Assembly: GCA_027943335.1 (NCBI GenBank)
Contig: BSBK01002049.1
Span: 620,001-684,000, forward strand
Length of the DNA stretch: 64,000 nt
Direction: 5' to 3'
Source of the DNA: Chamaecyparis obtusa
Taxonomy: Eukaryota > Streptophyta > Pinopsida > Cupressales > Cupressaceae
Part shown: one piece after another, positions 1 through 11,599 of the stretch
How the letters are laid out: each line of letters begins with the position of its first letter
Position numbering within the stretch: the stretch's first letter is position 1
Notes under the pieces: model-generated
Told to the model about the DNA's origin: nothing
The model's input: the letters and a program-made list of their open reading frames with translations, nothing else
The model's database searches: none
Translations under genes and position numbers: made by a program

Positions 1-104
1 TAGACATGAAGCCATGAAAATTTTAGGGATGCTTTGCAGGGTAAAAATAGAGACCTGGGGATAGACTTAGCCAAATTTGCATGTATAGGAAAATTAGGGT
101 AACA
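1..104 (-). repeat. GypA 3' LTR, truncated by window start
   Basis: This is nearly identical to 9776-9879. It ends in CA on the plus strand (TG on the coding strand) at 104. Only the first 104 bases of the LTR, in element orientation, are inside the window. Confidence 0.9.
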
Positions 105-317
105 TTTTGGCAACTTCTACTAGATGTCAGCCTGCTAGACATTGAATAGTGGCCTTGACATAATTCATTGGGCATGGGGTCATCTCAGGAACACAAAACT
201 TTGATAGAGAGACAAAACTGAATCAGAAGAACAAACTTGTGCACAAGCACTTCTTAAAAAGCAAGAAACTAACCTAGAAAATAGGGGAACAAAGTAAAAC
301 ACATATTTACAAGAATT

Positions 318-1580
318 TTACAGAGAGGGATTAACCTCAAAGTAGGGCTTCAAGTGGAATCCATTAACTGATATTGGCAAGGGAACTCCTTCAAGATTTG
401 ATAGCTAGAAAGCATTAGATCCCTTCCACTCTATTATAACAAATGGTCCACCCCAAAATGAGTCAAGTTTTTTATGTTTGCGAGGTCTAGATCTGAATTC
501 ATCCCACTTGAGGACTACATCCACAATCTTGAAATTTTTGATCCTGGCTCTTTTATCAAAGTTCTTTGTCTGAATCTAATGGAACTCCATATCTTTCATG
601 GATTTATCCCTGAGTTCTTCTAACTCCATCAACTGAGCATATTTGATGTGTAAGGGATCTCCTTCTTCAAACGGGGCATATTGGGTAGCCAAGTCCAGAG
701 CTAGCAATTTAGTTGAGATAGATAACTTGGCCTCTTTACCATATACTAGCATGTAAGGAGAATTAGCAATGATTTTCTTTGAGGTAATTCTGTCTAACCA
801 CAATGCAGACTTTAGTTTAGTATGCCAATCCCTTTGGTTGTCCTGCAGAGTCTTCTTGATTATCCTAATCAAGTTCTTATTTATTGATTCTACCAAGCCA
901 TTACCCTGGGGGTAGTAATTGGAACTGGTATTCAGATAAATGCCATTCTTGACTGCCCACTCTGAGACTTTGAGGCCTGTGAATGCTAATGCATTATTTG
1001 AAATTATAGAATCAAGAATGCCAAATCTGTGAACTATGTCATCATAAAAACTTAATACAGCACTATCATTTGATTCTTTTAGGGCAATTGCTTCTATCCA
1101 CCTAGTGAAATAATCAGTTGTAGTGATTACCCACTTGTGTCCTACACTAGATGGAGGATTGATCATGCCAATAAAATCTATACCCCACTTCATGAAAGGT
1201 TGATCTATTCTAACTAGCTGTAGGGGCAAAGTTGCAAGCCTTTCTTTTCCTGCAAACATGGCACATTTGATGCATTTTCTAACATAATCATGGCTATCCT
1301 TAAAGATAGATGGCCAATAGTATCCAGCCCTCATGATTTTAAAAGCAGTAGTCCTAGGAGAAAAGTGACCTCCAGAATGTCCATCATGAAATTCAAATAG
1401 GACATTAGCTATCTTTTCTAAATCAATGCATCTTAAGAGGACACCACTGTGATCCTTTTTGAAAAGAACTTCATCTATCAACACAAAAGGAATAGATTGT
1501 AATCTATAATACCTCCTTTTTGCTAAATCTAGATCTGCAAGACATTGTCCTATCTTCAAGTAATTGATCATGTTAGGCAA
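318..1580 (-). pseudogene. pol: GypA integrase
   Basis: This encodes the integrase that would insert the cDNA copy. Reading from 1580, there is an N-terminal zinc-binding stretch (HSGGHFSP, then CIKCAMF), then the catalytic core with the first Asp in GIDFIGMI and the final Glu in GNGLVESINK. The second Asp, normally in a SDN motif, reads SNN (ISNNALAF), so the DDE triad is broken. A GPY-like C-terminal tail continues past stops at about 573-575 and near 400 and ends at a TAA at 318-320. The frame is the same as that of reverse transcriptase. It is a decayed remnant; the family assignment is firm. Confidence 0.9.
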
Positions 1581-3371
1581 CTAGCTTGTTGCCTTGGCTT
1601 GTTCTTCTGTAGAATGCACCACCAGAGATGCATCTATTTTCTCTAATTTCTTTGAACTTTCATCCCCTATCAAATGCTCACAAAGACCTCTTCCTCTAAT
1701 AGTTAGCTTGGTAGTTTGAATATCAATATCATATTCCATCACCTTGGTGATCCAACCAGCTCTCTTCTCATTTAGGTCCTTGGAAAGCAAAAATTCTTTG
1801 ACACTTGGATGAGTGACTTTCAAGTGTACCTTGCTATGGGTCAATAGATATCTGAACTTTTTAAGGCTCTTTACCACAGCAGGTACATGTTTCTCTACAA
1901 AAGAGTATATTTGTTCATACTCCTCTAAACCTTTGCTAAAGAAAGCAATAGGCTACTCCAATCCTTCTAAATTTTCTTGAGTGAACATTGCAGACATAGC
2001 ATCATGACCTCCATAAGCATAAAGGATAAAATCCTTACCGAAATTTGGGTTTAGGAGAGCAGGAGCTTCTGTTAAGGCCTCTTTGATAGCCTGGAAATTA
2101 GCTTTTCTTTCTTTAGTCCAACTGAAAGTTGAACTCTTCTTTAACATGGTTGTCAAAGGCTTTAGTAAATATGCAATATTAGGCAAGAAATGCCTAACAA
2201 AATTAATCTTTCCTATGAAAGATTGGAGACCTTTCTTGTGATGTGGTAGGGGTAGCTCTAGGATAGCTGCAATTCTCTCAGGATCCACTATAATTCCTTC
2301 TTTGGATACTACATATCCCAACAATTTTCCTTCATGAACTGCAAACACACATTTCTTGGGATTAAGAGATATCCCAAACTCTCTACAGCTTTCAAAAATC
2401 TTCCTAAAATGTTTAATGTGATCTACTGCATGTTTTGAATAGACAATTATGTCATCAAAGTAGACCAGTACAAAATTGTACATGAGGCTCTTAAAGGCCA
2501 TATCCATTGCCTTTTCAAATGTAGCACCTACATTTGACAAACCAAAGGGCATCTTTTGATAAGCCATGGTTCCCCACTTGGTTGTAAATGCAGTCTTATA
2601 TTGATCCTCTTCATTAACCAGGATCTAATTGTATCCTAAATAGCCATCCAATAATGAAAATTTCTCAAATCCAAAGACACATTGTAAGATTTGTTCCATA
2701 GAGGGTAGTGGATGGCAGTCCTTTAAGGAAGCTCTGTTAAGATCCCTGAAGTCAACACATAACCTCAGCTCCCCATTCTTCTTCCTAATAGGAATAAGGT
2801 TGGAAACCCAACTAGTATGCTTACTGGGGTAGATGATACCACCTTCTATCAATTTGAGTACTTCTTTATGCATGAGTGGCTCAAGCTTGGGATTAACAGG
2901 CCTTTTCTTTTTCCCCACTAGTTTGGCATTAGGCTCTAATTCAATAGTGTGCTGGGCAAGGGCTAGATCAAAACCTTTGAGGTCTTCATATTGCCATGCA
3001 AAAACATCATTGAATTCTTTGAAAATTTTGGTGTAAGTTTGCTTTTCCAATTTAGTGCTTATCTTTCCAAATTGTAAGCTCTTACCTGGTTCTAACTCTA
3101 ATTCAACACAATACTCTTGTTGAACTACTAGGCCAGCTTTGTTCTTCTTGACTTCATTATCCTTGTTGAAGACATTCTCTAAGGTGACAAGACCTCTAGG
3201 CATCTTATTAGACTTTAGTTGTATCACTTGGTCACCATAATTTTGTGATAATCTATCTTGGTTATGCTTTGAAAAGACATCTTCTTCAAACAAGAACTGC
3301 AGAATTTGTTCATTGTTGTCAAACACTTGCCAATTGACATCATTATCAAGAATAGAGGGTCTAACAATCAC
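1581..3371 (-). pseudogene. pol: GypA reverse transcriptase and RNase H
   Basis: Reverse transcriptase copies the element RNA to DNA and RNase H removes the RNA strand. The N-terminal half (from 3371) has the plant gypsy motifs SNLIPIRKKNGELRLCVDFR and SLLDGYLGYN. The C-terminal half (from 2567) has MPFGLSN and the catalytic YFDD (LVYFDDIIVYSK). RNase H follows (FSWTKER, then FRYLLTHSK and RAGWITKVMEYDI). TAG codons near 2622-2624 and 1950-1952 interrupt it without shifting frame, and a third TAG near 1578-1580 separates it from integrase. No second RNase H lies between this RNase H and integrase. Confidence 0.92.
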
Positions 3372-3803
3372 TTTGATATGTTTTTCATCTATCTATTTTG
3401 AAATGCTATTTGGAATGTCATACTGAGATCCAACATCAACTAATCTATCTGCATTTTGATTTAGCTTTCTAGGGATGGCAACAATATTGAAAGCATGGAA
3501 ATCTTCAATTGCATCCAAAACTCTATGTTTGTATGCTTTCATGGCATCATTCTTGGTTGCACTTATCCCTCTTACTTGGCTAACAACTAACTCACTATCA
3601 CCATAAACTTTTAGGGCCTTAAGTCCTCTTTTTCTAGCCCATTCTAGTCCGTTGACTAGACTTTCATACTCTACAGTGTTGCTAGTGCAGGAGAAATTGA
3701 ATCTAAAAATAGTATAATATCTTTCTCTTTTTGGGGACACTAGCATAGCACCACCACCAGAACCATGTCTACTTCTAGCTCCATCAAAAAATAGTTCCCA
3801 AAC
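3372..3803 (-). pseudogene. pol: GypA extra (archaeal-like) RNase H, placed upstream of reverse transcriptase
   Basis: This is a second type I RNase H domain, distinct from the one that follows reverse transcriptase. The four catalytic acidic positions are visible: Asp in ELFFDGARS, Glu in NTVEYESLVNG, Asp in VYGDSELVVSQV and Asp in NQNADRLVD. The sequence pattern matches the additional RNase H known from plant Tat gypsy elements, where it commonly sits between RNase H and integrase. Here it lies between protease and reverse transcriptase, in the same frame as pol. One TAG near 3801 separates its first strand from the linker, and another near 3390 follows it. Function as an accessory nuclease in plus-strand priming or template removal is inferred from the family. 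Confidence 0.85.
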
Positions 3804-5032
3804 CTAATTGTTCTGATCCTCTGAATTAGTGTCTTCTTTGAGGAGGCTTGGTTCTATGGATCCACTCTCTTGTATCAAATAAATTCCCAAACCAAAATCC
3901 CAAATAATATTTTCTTGGGCCTCTAAAGCTCTTTCATCTAGAAGAATATCAGGGATACTCTCTATCTTTGTGCTTGCTTCACTAACGGTTTGGAAGTCAC
4001 TGTCATCAAATATAGGGTAGTTTACATTGATGGTATTGGACACATATGGTTCTATATGGTGTGTTGCTAATGGTTCTAACTTAATGGTGACCTTGGTCCC
4101 ATACCTTATATGAAATAACATGTTTGACCAGTCAGAAGATAGGTAGCCTCCTATCTTGGCTGTAAATCCCTTGAAAGACATATAGCAAATAATGCAGGGA
4201 GATCTATGATATATATATCAAGGAAGATTGAAAAATTAGGACTAGCATGTAGGATCAAACTGGTATCTTTAGCTACACCTATAGTATTGACTAAGGATCC
4301 ATCAAGTTGGGTAACCTTCTTTTGGAAGGGTTCATATTTCAGTCCTAATTGGTTAGCTAGTTTCTTGGGCATTACAGTGCTAGTAGCTCCACTATCTACC
4401 ATACAATTATGCACTAAATATTTTCTAATGATTAAGGATACATAAAAGGGAGGTGGATTTGAATTCCTACCTTGCATGGTATAGCCCTTGGGGTTGCTAC
4501 TTGGAGCCCCCTTTTTTTGATTAGTGTTAACCAACATTGGCTTTGCAGCTTCTTTTGTAGGTTGAGGAGTTGGCACTTCCATCATAGCTTTCTTCAAAAT
4601 TTTAGGTTGTCTTGGAAGAGCCAAAGAGTCCCACATGGACATGGTGACATTCACCTTCTTCATGTTGTCTACAATATTGAAAGGTGTCATAGTGTGTACT
4701 CTTTGGTGTGCTTTCACTATGATTGGCTCCACCTCTTTGAGAGTCTGACCCTCCTTGCTTGTGATGACATGAGCCTCCTTAGGTGTGATGGGAGTAGCTT
4801 GTTGTACTGGTTCTATAGATGTAGTGGCTTTGGCATTAGAATCTGCTCTCTCCATGTCTTGAGCTCTTCTTTTTGCTCTTGTATAAGCAACAAAAGAAAC
4901 CTCATCATTGACTCCATTGAAGTTGGGTTTCTCCCAATTAAAGAGAGTAGTCTCATTTTCTTGTGATTCTTGTTGAGGGGCTGATCCACTGGATGAAGCC
5001 TCTGATTGAGCTTGGGAGGCATTTTGAACCAT
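3804..5032 (-). pseudogene. pol: GypA protease and linkers
   Basis: The aspartic protease that would cut the polyprotein is encoded at about 4190-4480: VHNCMVDSGATSTVMPKKL carries the DSG active site, and DLPALFAICLS follows. Before it is a hydrophilic Gln/Ser/Thr-rich linker of some 150 residues (4500-5032). After it is a linker rich in acidic residues (3804-4181) leading to the extra RNase H. The frame changes near 4185, inside the conserved end of the protease, so this is probably a single small indel and not programmed frameshifting: the next domain resumes at once in the other frame. Confidence 0.85.
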
Positions 5033-6713
5033 TAGAGCCTAGTTCATCCATCCATTTGAACATGTAGCCTGGTTATGAGGTTTATTACAAGGAAAACACC
5101 ATTCATTCTCCATGGCCATATTATTTTGGCTAGGAACCATATCTCTCATTGGATTTGCAGAATTGAGAGGTGTAGGGTTATATGGTTGGAATTGTCTCTA
5201 ATTAAAACTTTGTCTTTGTCCTTGATAGCCTCCTTGGTATGGTGGCCTATTTTTTTGATAAGGTTGTCCTTGATTCTGATATTGTTGATTAGGACCCTAG
5301 CCTTGTGGCTGAAAGGGTGGTCTAATTCCTTGACCTTGCCTCTTCAAATTTGTGACCTCTTTAGTTAGAGTCTGCAACAAGTTTGTCATTTTTTTCTTAC
5401 TGCTTTCTTGACTATTCTTTTTTTCTTGTAGCTCTTGAGAGAAACTAGCTGTTAGCTCCACGCCACTGGTGCTAGCTTGAGGTGCTAATATGGTGAGAAT
5501 AGGGGTAAATGGGGGTACTTGGGCAGGTGCAATGGGTTGAAGGCTAGGAAAAATGGGCATTGGAGGCCTTCTAGCAATCATGCCTACTTGGATTAAACAA
5601 TTTTCAGCCCTGACAACTATGTCAAAAGCCTGGGGTAAAGAAGTACCACCCATAGACTGGATCATGATAGAGATTTGACCATTTAGACTTTGCAAGTAGT
5701 ATAGGAAAGCGTGGTTAGCTGATGGTCTTATTGATACTGGAATTCTATTCCATGTTTTGAGGAGTCTACTATTGTAATCTATCATTTGCTCTTGAGGGTC
5801 TCTCTTAATAGTTGTTAACTACTCAACTAGAGACAAGCTATCTGATTTATCCTCAAAATGCTTACTTAATGCATCCCCTAATACATCCCATGAATTAATA
5901 GAACCAACAGTTAGAGTTCTAAACCATTCAAGAGCTTTACCTTTTAGAGAGGCTGCTAATAACTTTATGGCCACATCTTCCTAGCTTATGTTGTGTATGC
6001 TACAGATGGTGTTTACATCTCTTATGGGCTCAAAAGTAGTTGTCTTCTCTTCACCGGTGAAATTAGGTATACTCTTTAGTGCCACCAAAGGCACATCATG
6101 ATGTTGAGAAAATACCAAGGGATTACCTTGGTTGAAAGGTGCAAAGGCAAACTATCTTGCCATTGTAGGGGCTAGAATCTAAAGATTGACAACTATATGA
6201 GTTGAATTTACTGCTAGATCTAAATCCTCCTCTAGATCTCTAGTCAGAGCTCTACCTCTTCTTCTCAAATGAAAGGGAAAAGGTCTCCTTTCTAAGGTAT
6301 TAGGAGGTGTTGATTGAACTCTCCTTCCAGGAGATGTTCTTTGAATTGACCCACCTTTATGACTCCTTCTTGAGGGCAACTCTAAAAATTTAGTGGACTT
6401 TGAGCTTCTAGTCTCAATCTTTCTCATAAACCTTGAACAAGGTTAGCCTAGATCTTTGAAATTAGTGGATTTTCCAGATATAATTGGTAGAAAAACCTCT
6501 AAAGGTCTGTGTTATGCAATTAGTATATCAGAGATAACATAATCTTCTAACAATGATTCTTTTGTTTGCAGTAGTCCCACTGGGTATGCCAGAATTGTTA
6601 TACACTGGCACTAAGGTCAAGTGTACTTGAGCTTGAGCCTGTACTGATAATCCTTGTGTACTGAACCTCTTTGATCCTTTTGTAGATGAACTAATAGGAA
6701 CACCTTTAAACAT
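5033..6713 (-). pseudogene. gag: GypA gag
   Basis: This encodes the capsid/nucleocapsid precursor. A retrotransposon gag domain is seen at about 5790-6110 (FTGEEKTTTFEPI, LKGKALEWFRTL) and continues into 5297-5785 (MIQSMGGTSLPQAFDIVVRAE). It is followed by a Pro/Gln/Tyr-rich segment and a zinc knuckle with unusual spacing (CFPCNKPHNQATC, CX2CX3HX4C) near 5070-5110. The first ATG in the leader that reads into a basic N-terminal region is near 6713; the true start is uncertain. Every internal stop I located in this frame is TAG. Confidence 0.82.
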
Positions 6714-6731
6714 TAATCTGATCTTTTTATT

Positions 6732-6749
6732 GTCCCACCAAGCATGCCA
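6732..6749 (-). promoter_or_regulatory. GypA primer-binding site
   Basis: On the minus strand this reads TGGCATGCTTGGTGGGAC, starting with the TGG expected opposite a tRNA 3' CCA end and lying a few bases inside the 5' LTR. The same site with one change is present in LARD-1 at 37695-37712. I could not assign the tRNA. Confidence 0.75.
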
Positions 6750-6753
6750 AAAT

Positions 6754-9700
6754 TTTTATACACTACGTTTGCACCCTTGTCTCAAGATCTCTTAGTCTTG
6801 ATAACCTAGTATAACATGGGAATCATCTCCAAGTTGTGGGACCTATGCTAATTGAGATGAGACCTCCAGATTCTAGGCTGGTTACTCTTGGATAATCACC
6901 TTAATTTTCTTCTTGACATGAAAAGTAAATCTTTTGAGGGAAATAGATAGAAGGAATGCTTGAAAAGGAAATGACTAAAAGAAAACTACCTACAAGGTGA
7001 TGCACCGAAATGAAGGTATGAATTACAGTATAAAAGATGGATTCAATGCACAAAATTAGGTCTATGAGATCATAACTCGCTGAATAGGTTTGCATAAGTA
7101 TTTCATACAAGGGTCTGCAAATAAAAGAGGGTATTCAGGGAAAGAGACAGATCCTTTCACAAGCAATGCCACTCTTTGGAGTTAGACAACAATCTTTGAC
7201 TTGCAAAAAAACATTCACCTCTACAACTCGGTATAGGAATGAGACAAGATAGTTAAGGGATTGAAATATACCCACAAAAAGCATTCACATCAAATCATCC
7301 ACAATGATACAAAAAATTGTAGAAAGAAAGAAGGATCAAGAACCCTAAGATATCACTAAGAAGCATGTAAATACTAAATTCATTAAGAGATAACTCACAC
7401 AAGAAGGCATAGGGACATGAGAAATGTCACAAAATATCTTCAATATCTGAATAATCAATGGGAATTTACAACTGTAGAAAACCAGAGGGCAAGAAAAATG
7501 CCACAGATAGATTTCTAAGAAAATATATATTTTTCTCTTTACAAAATATTATCTCTAAGCTCTAAAGCTCTCAAAAAACAATATATACATCTCCTCTTGC
7601 ACACAGGCAAGAGAAAAAAATCTAATTAGGGTTACATAATTTTTCATATAATAATCAAACCCTAATTCTATCAAACTCAACCATAAATGCATAAGAAAAT
7701 ATCCTAGCTGATCAAATATCTATTTATGTGTGTCTATTTCATGTTTATACTTTCAAAAAATCCAACCGCCATGATCCATCTACCTCCCTACAATTCGGTC
7801 TCACCATAACAGCTGAAATCTGATACTATGAGATATTTGAATTTAAAAAATTGATAAAATGGTCACAGGTGGTGCTAAAAATTCTTATCGATGGTCAGCA
7901 TTTGAAACTCAATCTCACTTTAAAATGCGACCGTTAGATCTTCTTATTTTACCAGGCACTGCTTATATCCTTAACTCTAACCCTGTATTTAACCTCAGGC
8001 ACCTCTTTTTCCTTTAGTCACTGAATCGCCCAATGTTTTATTTAACTCTGGCTCATTCTGGCGATCATGTGACTGAGCTTATTTCCATCTTAACTATCAC
8101 CAAGTCACTGAAAGATTTTATGGAGATTATGTGACTACACTTATGAGCTTGGACCCATCTGATGGCTGTTGCTTGATCTCATGGCCTTAGAAGCTTCCTT
8201 GCACTTTTACGCCAGTCATAGATCTTTATTAGACCAGGACCTGTCTGAAAAATGGACCCACTAAAAATCTAGTCATCACCATGTGGACCAATCAAATTTG
8301 AGCATGTCAGCATCAATTGTTAGAGGAACCACCTAGCATAGGCACCCATGAAATAAAGTAAAATTGACAGTCTGCGCATAATCTCATAGTTCTGACAAAA
8401 CTCATGAGAAAATACACCAACCATAGATTTCCTGCAGATGTCTGAGCCTTTTGAAATGATAGAAACTTGGTCCCACTGACACATTGCCGCATCATTACCA
8501 TGTGGACCAATGAGAAGCCTCTATTTGTGTACACGTAGCAGTGGACCTGCTGAACTTTGAAACGCTACATAGAAGGGAAGATCGATGGTTGTCATAAGAT
8601 CGCAAGCCTCTGATAGACCTTATGAGATATTACGACAACCATTGATCTCATCAATTGGGACCCCACTTAAATCACTTAACCTTGGAAGTCTTAGCGAACA
8701 CATGACTGAAGAGAAGTTAGCCATTTCGCTAAGTTGCTAGTTGAAAGAAGGTAACTGCCAAACATTTGGAGACTTAGCAACTAAAGGAAAGATAACCACC
8801 CACCAGGTCGCAAGATGTTAAGGACTTCACTGCCAAAATTGAGAGATATCATGAATACATAGTCACAAGGTCGCTGAACAAAATTAACCACCAGGTCCAA
8901 ACATGACATTAACCTTAACTTAACCCAGTCATATCTAGAGACTTAGCGACAAAGGGATTCACCGAGTCTCATAATATTTTTATTAACTAGGGTTAAACCC
9001 TAAGAACACGTGACGAGAGCAATCTCCAAGTCACTGAATGACTTTATTTACCTTTGGTTACATCTAGAGATTACGCGACTAAGGCAAATGTCATTGTTGC
9101 TAAATGGATTGGAATATTCGGTCTACTCCACGAGATAACTAGACTGAGGCTTAATTGCTGAACCACTGAATAAACATTTGGAGATCTAGTGACAAAACTT
9201 AAGTCTCCAGGTCACCAAATCATCTGACTTAACTCACTACCTTCTTGAGACTTTGTGACTGAAGGGAAAATAAGGCCCATCATAAACTATGGTCAGATCT
9301 GGAGTTTGAGCAACTAGAGTATTCTCATGATCATTGAATAAAAATTAAACCATGAGTTAGATCATGAGAACACAAGACTACCTTCAGTCGCTAGATCGCT
9401 GAAAAACTTTTAACCTAAAGTCCAAAACCTGACCACCAGCCATCTAGAGATTACGTGGCTAAGGGAATCATAACCAAGTCTCAGAAAGAAAAGGGAATAT
9501 GCCTTCCGATCAGGAGATTAAGAGATACAAGGAAGTCGCGGGGTTGGGAGATAGAAAAGAATATTCTTCTGGGCTTTAGAGATCTTGCGACTAGCCTAAG
9601 ATGAAAAGTGCACATGGGAAATTGGAAACTTAAGTGGTCGAAAAAGGTAACTGTGAAATAGAACAAGCCGAAGGGTTTGCTAGGGTTTTTTAGGGTTTTT

Positions 9701-9879
9701 TGGCACAATGACTAGATTTTTGAATATTTTGAACTGCAGACCAAGAAATAGAAAGAATTGCAGAGGCCAGGAAAGTAGACATGAAGCCATGAAAATTTTA
9801 GGGATTCTTGGCAGGGTAAAAATAGAGACCTGGGGATAGACTTAGCCAAATTTGCATGCATAGGAAAATTAGGGTAACA
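6754..9879 (-). repeat. GypA 5' LTR (about 3.1 kb)
   Basis: In element orientation it runs from TGTTACCC at 9879 to about 6754, where the expected CA end has become AA. Its 3' (U5-like) part, 6754-7600, is clearly related to the LARD-1 LTRs in reverse orientation. The U3 part (8030-9590) holds many degenerate copies of a short motif of the type GAGACTTAGCGACTAAGG paired with GTCACTGAA. A Pro/Ala-type ORF reading here is not supported; nothing in it looks coding. Confidence 0.85.
7575..7594 (-). promoter_or_regulatory. GypA LTR core promoter (TATA) block
   Basis: The minus strand reads GGAGATGTATATATTGTTT. The same block occurs in both LARD-1 LTRs (36911 and 40028). Conservation between otherwise diverged LTRs suggests that it is the LTR promoter, with transcription starting just downstream. 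Confidence 0.55.
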
Positions 9880-10370
9880 GGAATATAAATTGGTACAACA
9901 TATATTAGGTGGACAAAAAATTTATTCTCAATTTACATATTTATTTGCAACATTATTTTTGAAAACTTATCAAAAATATTTGAGAAACATTTTATTACTA
10001 GATATTCTATTTGTATCACTATTAAACATTTGCAGAAAAAAGTATAAGATGGAGAAGGCCTTGGTAGGAGGTGAAAATTTTAACTTGGTACTAGTAAGGA
10101 TCCTAAACCCACTATACATTCTACACCCATGCTATTAAGGATGTTTTCTAGAGATTTATAGAATTCTTCTATTATGGGGAAGAATGTATCATCAAGGTCT
10201 GTGATTGATAGAATTTCTATAGATCATTTACTAGGAGAAAACCAAAAGTGGACAAAACATTTTGGTCCCCATATACATGGTAACTCTATCTCCCTTACAT
10301 GTCACTTGATTGACCCAACATCTATTGATTTCTCTATTCTCACTGTCTTGTGGATAAAGGAATAGACTCT

Positions 10371-10960
10371 ATGGAATTTTCTCTTGTGGCAAAATTTATT
10401 GGTCCAAAATTGAATATTGATTGGCTAAGATATTGGGTGTCCATAAAGTGGAACAAAAAAGTTCATATTGATGTTATAGCTATGAGAAAAGGATTTTTTC
10501 TCTTTCTATTTCAATTTTAATGATGAGATAAAGATGGTCTTTTCTTGTGGTCCTTAAATGTTTTTACAATCCTTGCTTCCTCTTAAGAAATAAAAATCAA
10601 GCTTCTCACCTAAGGATAGGGTTTTTGGTTTTGACCCTATTTGGGTGAGGCTTCTTGGATTTTCCTTAGATTTTTTGGATGAGGAAGTGTTTAGGAGATT
10701 ATAGGCATGCTATGGAGATTTTATTGCTATGAAATGTATGGAAAATTCACAAAAAATATTGGTGTATCCACGTATCTATGTCAAGATTAAAAAATCCATT
10801 GATCTTTCATTTTAGGTTTAAATTAATTCCAAGCTTGGTATTTGGTAAAACAGAATGTTCATTAGGAAAAATATTGTATTCTTAAACAAACTCAAGTGAA
10901 AAAAACTACAAAATTATGGAGGAAGAAAATTGGTAGTTTGAATGCAAGGGCTAATCAACA
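10371..10960 (+). pseudogene. LINE ORF1 (DUF4283-like RNA-binding domain), decayed
   Basis: From 10371 the frame reads SLVAKFIGPKLNIDWLRYW, then VIAMRKGFFLF. Further on, in another frame, it reads FDPIWVRLLGFSLDFLDEEV and PRIYVKI. This order is typical of the nucleic-acid-binding ORF1 protein of plant L1 elements, including the PIWVRL..PL signature. A lysine-rich tail (TTKLWRKK) follows, where plant ORF1 proteins carry a zinc knuckle; the knuckle itself is not preserved. Stops and frameshifts make it inactive. Confidence 0.72.
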
Positions 10961-11599
10961 GCTTATGGGTTCAAACAAAAATGCTAATGTAGCGACTTGT
11001 AATAAAAATGATGATTCCTCTTGTCATTAATTGACTCATAATATGACATGCTCTACTAATTCCAAAATTAAAGTTGTGGAAAATGTAGACCCAAAAATAG
11101 TTAATGTCTTACCCCAAAGTAATGGTTAGGAGGTTTTCTCTATTCAGTTGTTATGGTGAATCATCTAGAGCCTTTGTTACCAGAGATTAATTTAATGATG
11201 AAACTATCCAATGTGGAAAATGAGGGTGTGGATATAGAATATTTTAATTAAGTGATTTCTCCCATATATACCATAGAACCTTCTTTATATGGTGGGGATT
11301 TATTTTCTTAGTGGCCTTGAGATGATCACCAAATGCCTAGATCTAATGATTATATTAGGGATGATAGCTTTTTTACTTTGGTGAAAGCTAGATATTGATG
11401 GATGATCACTCCTTCATTGTCTACCATCAAAATATGTAATTTAGGTTGAAAGTGAAATGTGGAGGTAATCCAAAAAATATTGTTCAAGTACTAAATCTAT
11501 TTAAAGCTATGATAATAAAAGCAAGTTAGATGTAGCTTTTGGAGTGGGGAGGAAATTTCAAGAAATGAACCTTTCGAGCTCACCGTCCTTCTTCATGTG

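Larger units (their letters stand above)
1..9879 (-). mobile_element. GypA: Ty3/gypsy LTR retrotransposon, minus strand, 3' LTR cut by window edge
   Basis: The last 104 bases of the left LTR (1-104) match the right end of the right LTR (9776-9879), both ending GGGTAACA, so the element lies between them. All coding domains read on the minus strand in the order gag, protease, an extra RNase H, reverse transcriptase, RNase H, integrase. A primer-binding site lies at 6732-6749, next to the right LTR, which is therefore the 5' LTR. The gag frame and the pol frame each persist for kilobases, with one frameshift near 4185 and a set of TAG stops. The single-Asn change in the integrase triad and these stops make it non-functional. 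The layout resembles plant Tat/Athila-type gypsy elements, but the domain order differs from the usual one. Confidence 0.93.

Noticed and set aside
105..130. TTTTGGCAACTTC after the GypA 3' LTR as a plus-strand primer-binding site
   Set aside because: All GypA domains read on the minus strand, and a better primer site shared with LARD-1 lies at 6732-6749.
4150..4200. Overlap of the gag-protease and pol frames in GypA as programmed frameshifting
   Set aside because: The shift falls inside the conserved end of the protease and no slippery site is evident, so a small indel is more likely.
2833..5368. Plus-strand open frames opposite GypA gag-pol (for example 4472-4966)
   Set aside because: They are antisense to clear protease and gag frames, have no domain, and have the composition expected of a shadow frame.
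318..6427. TAG-only stops in GypA as a changed genetic code
   Set aside because: Other elements in the same window also carry TAA and TGA, and CAG deamination explains the pattern more simply.
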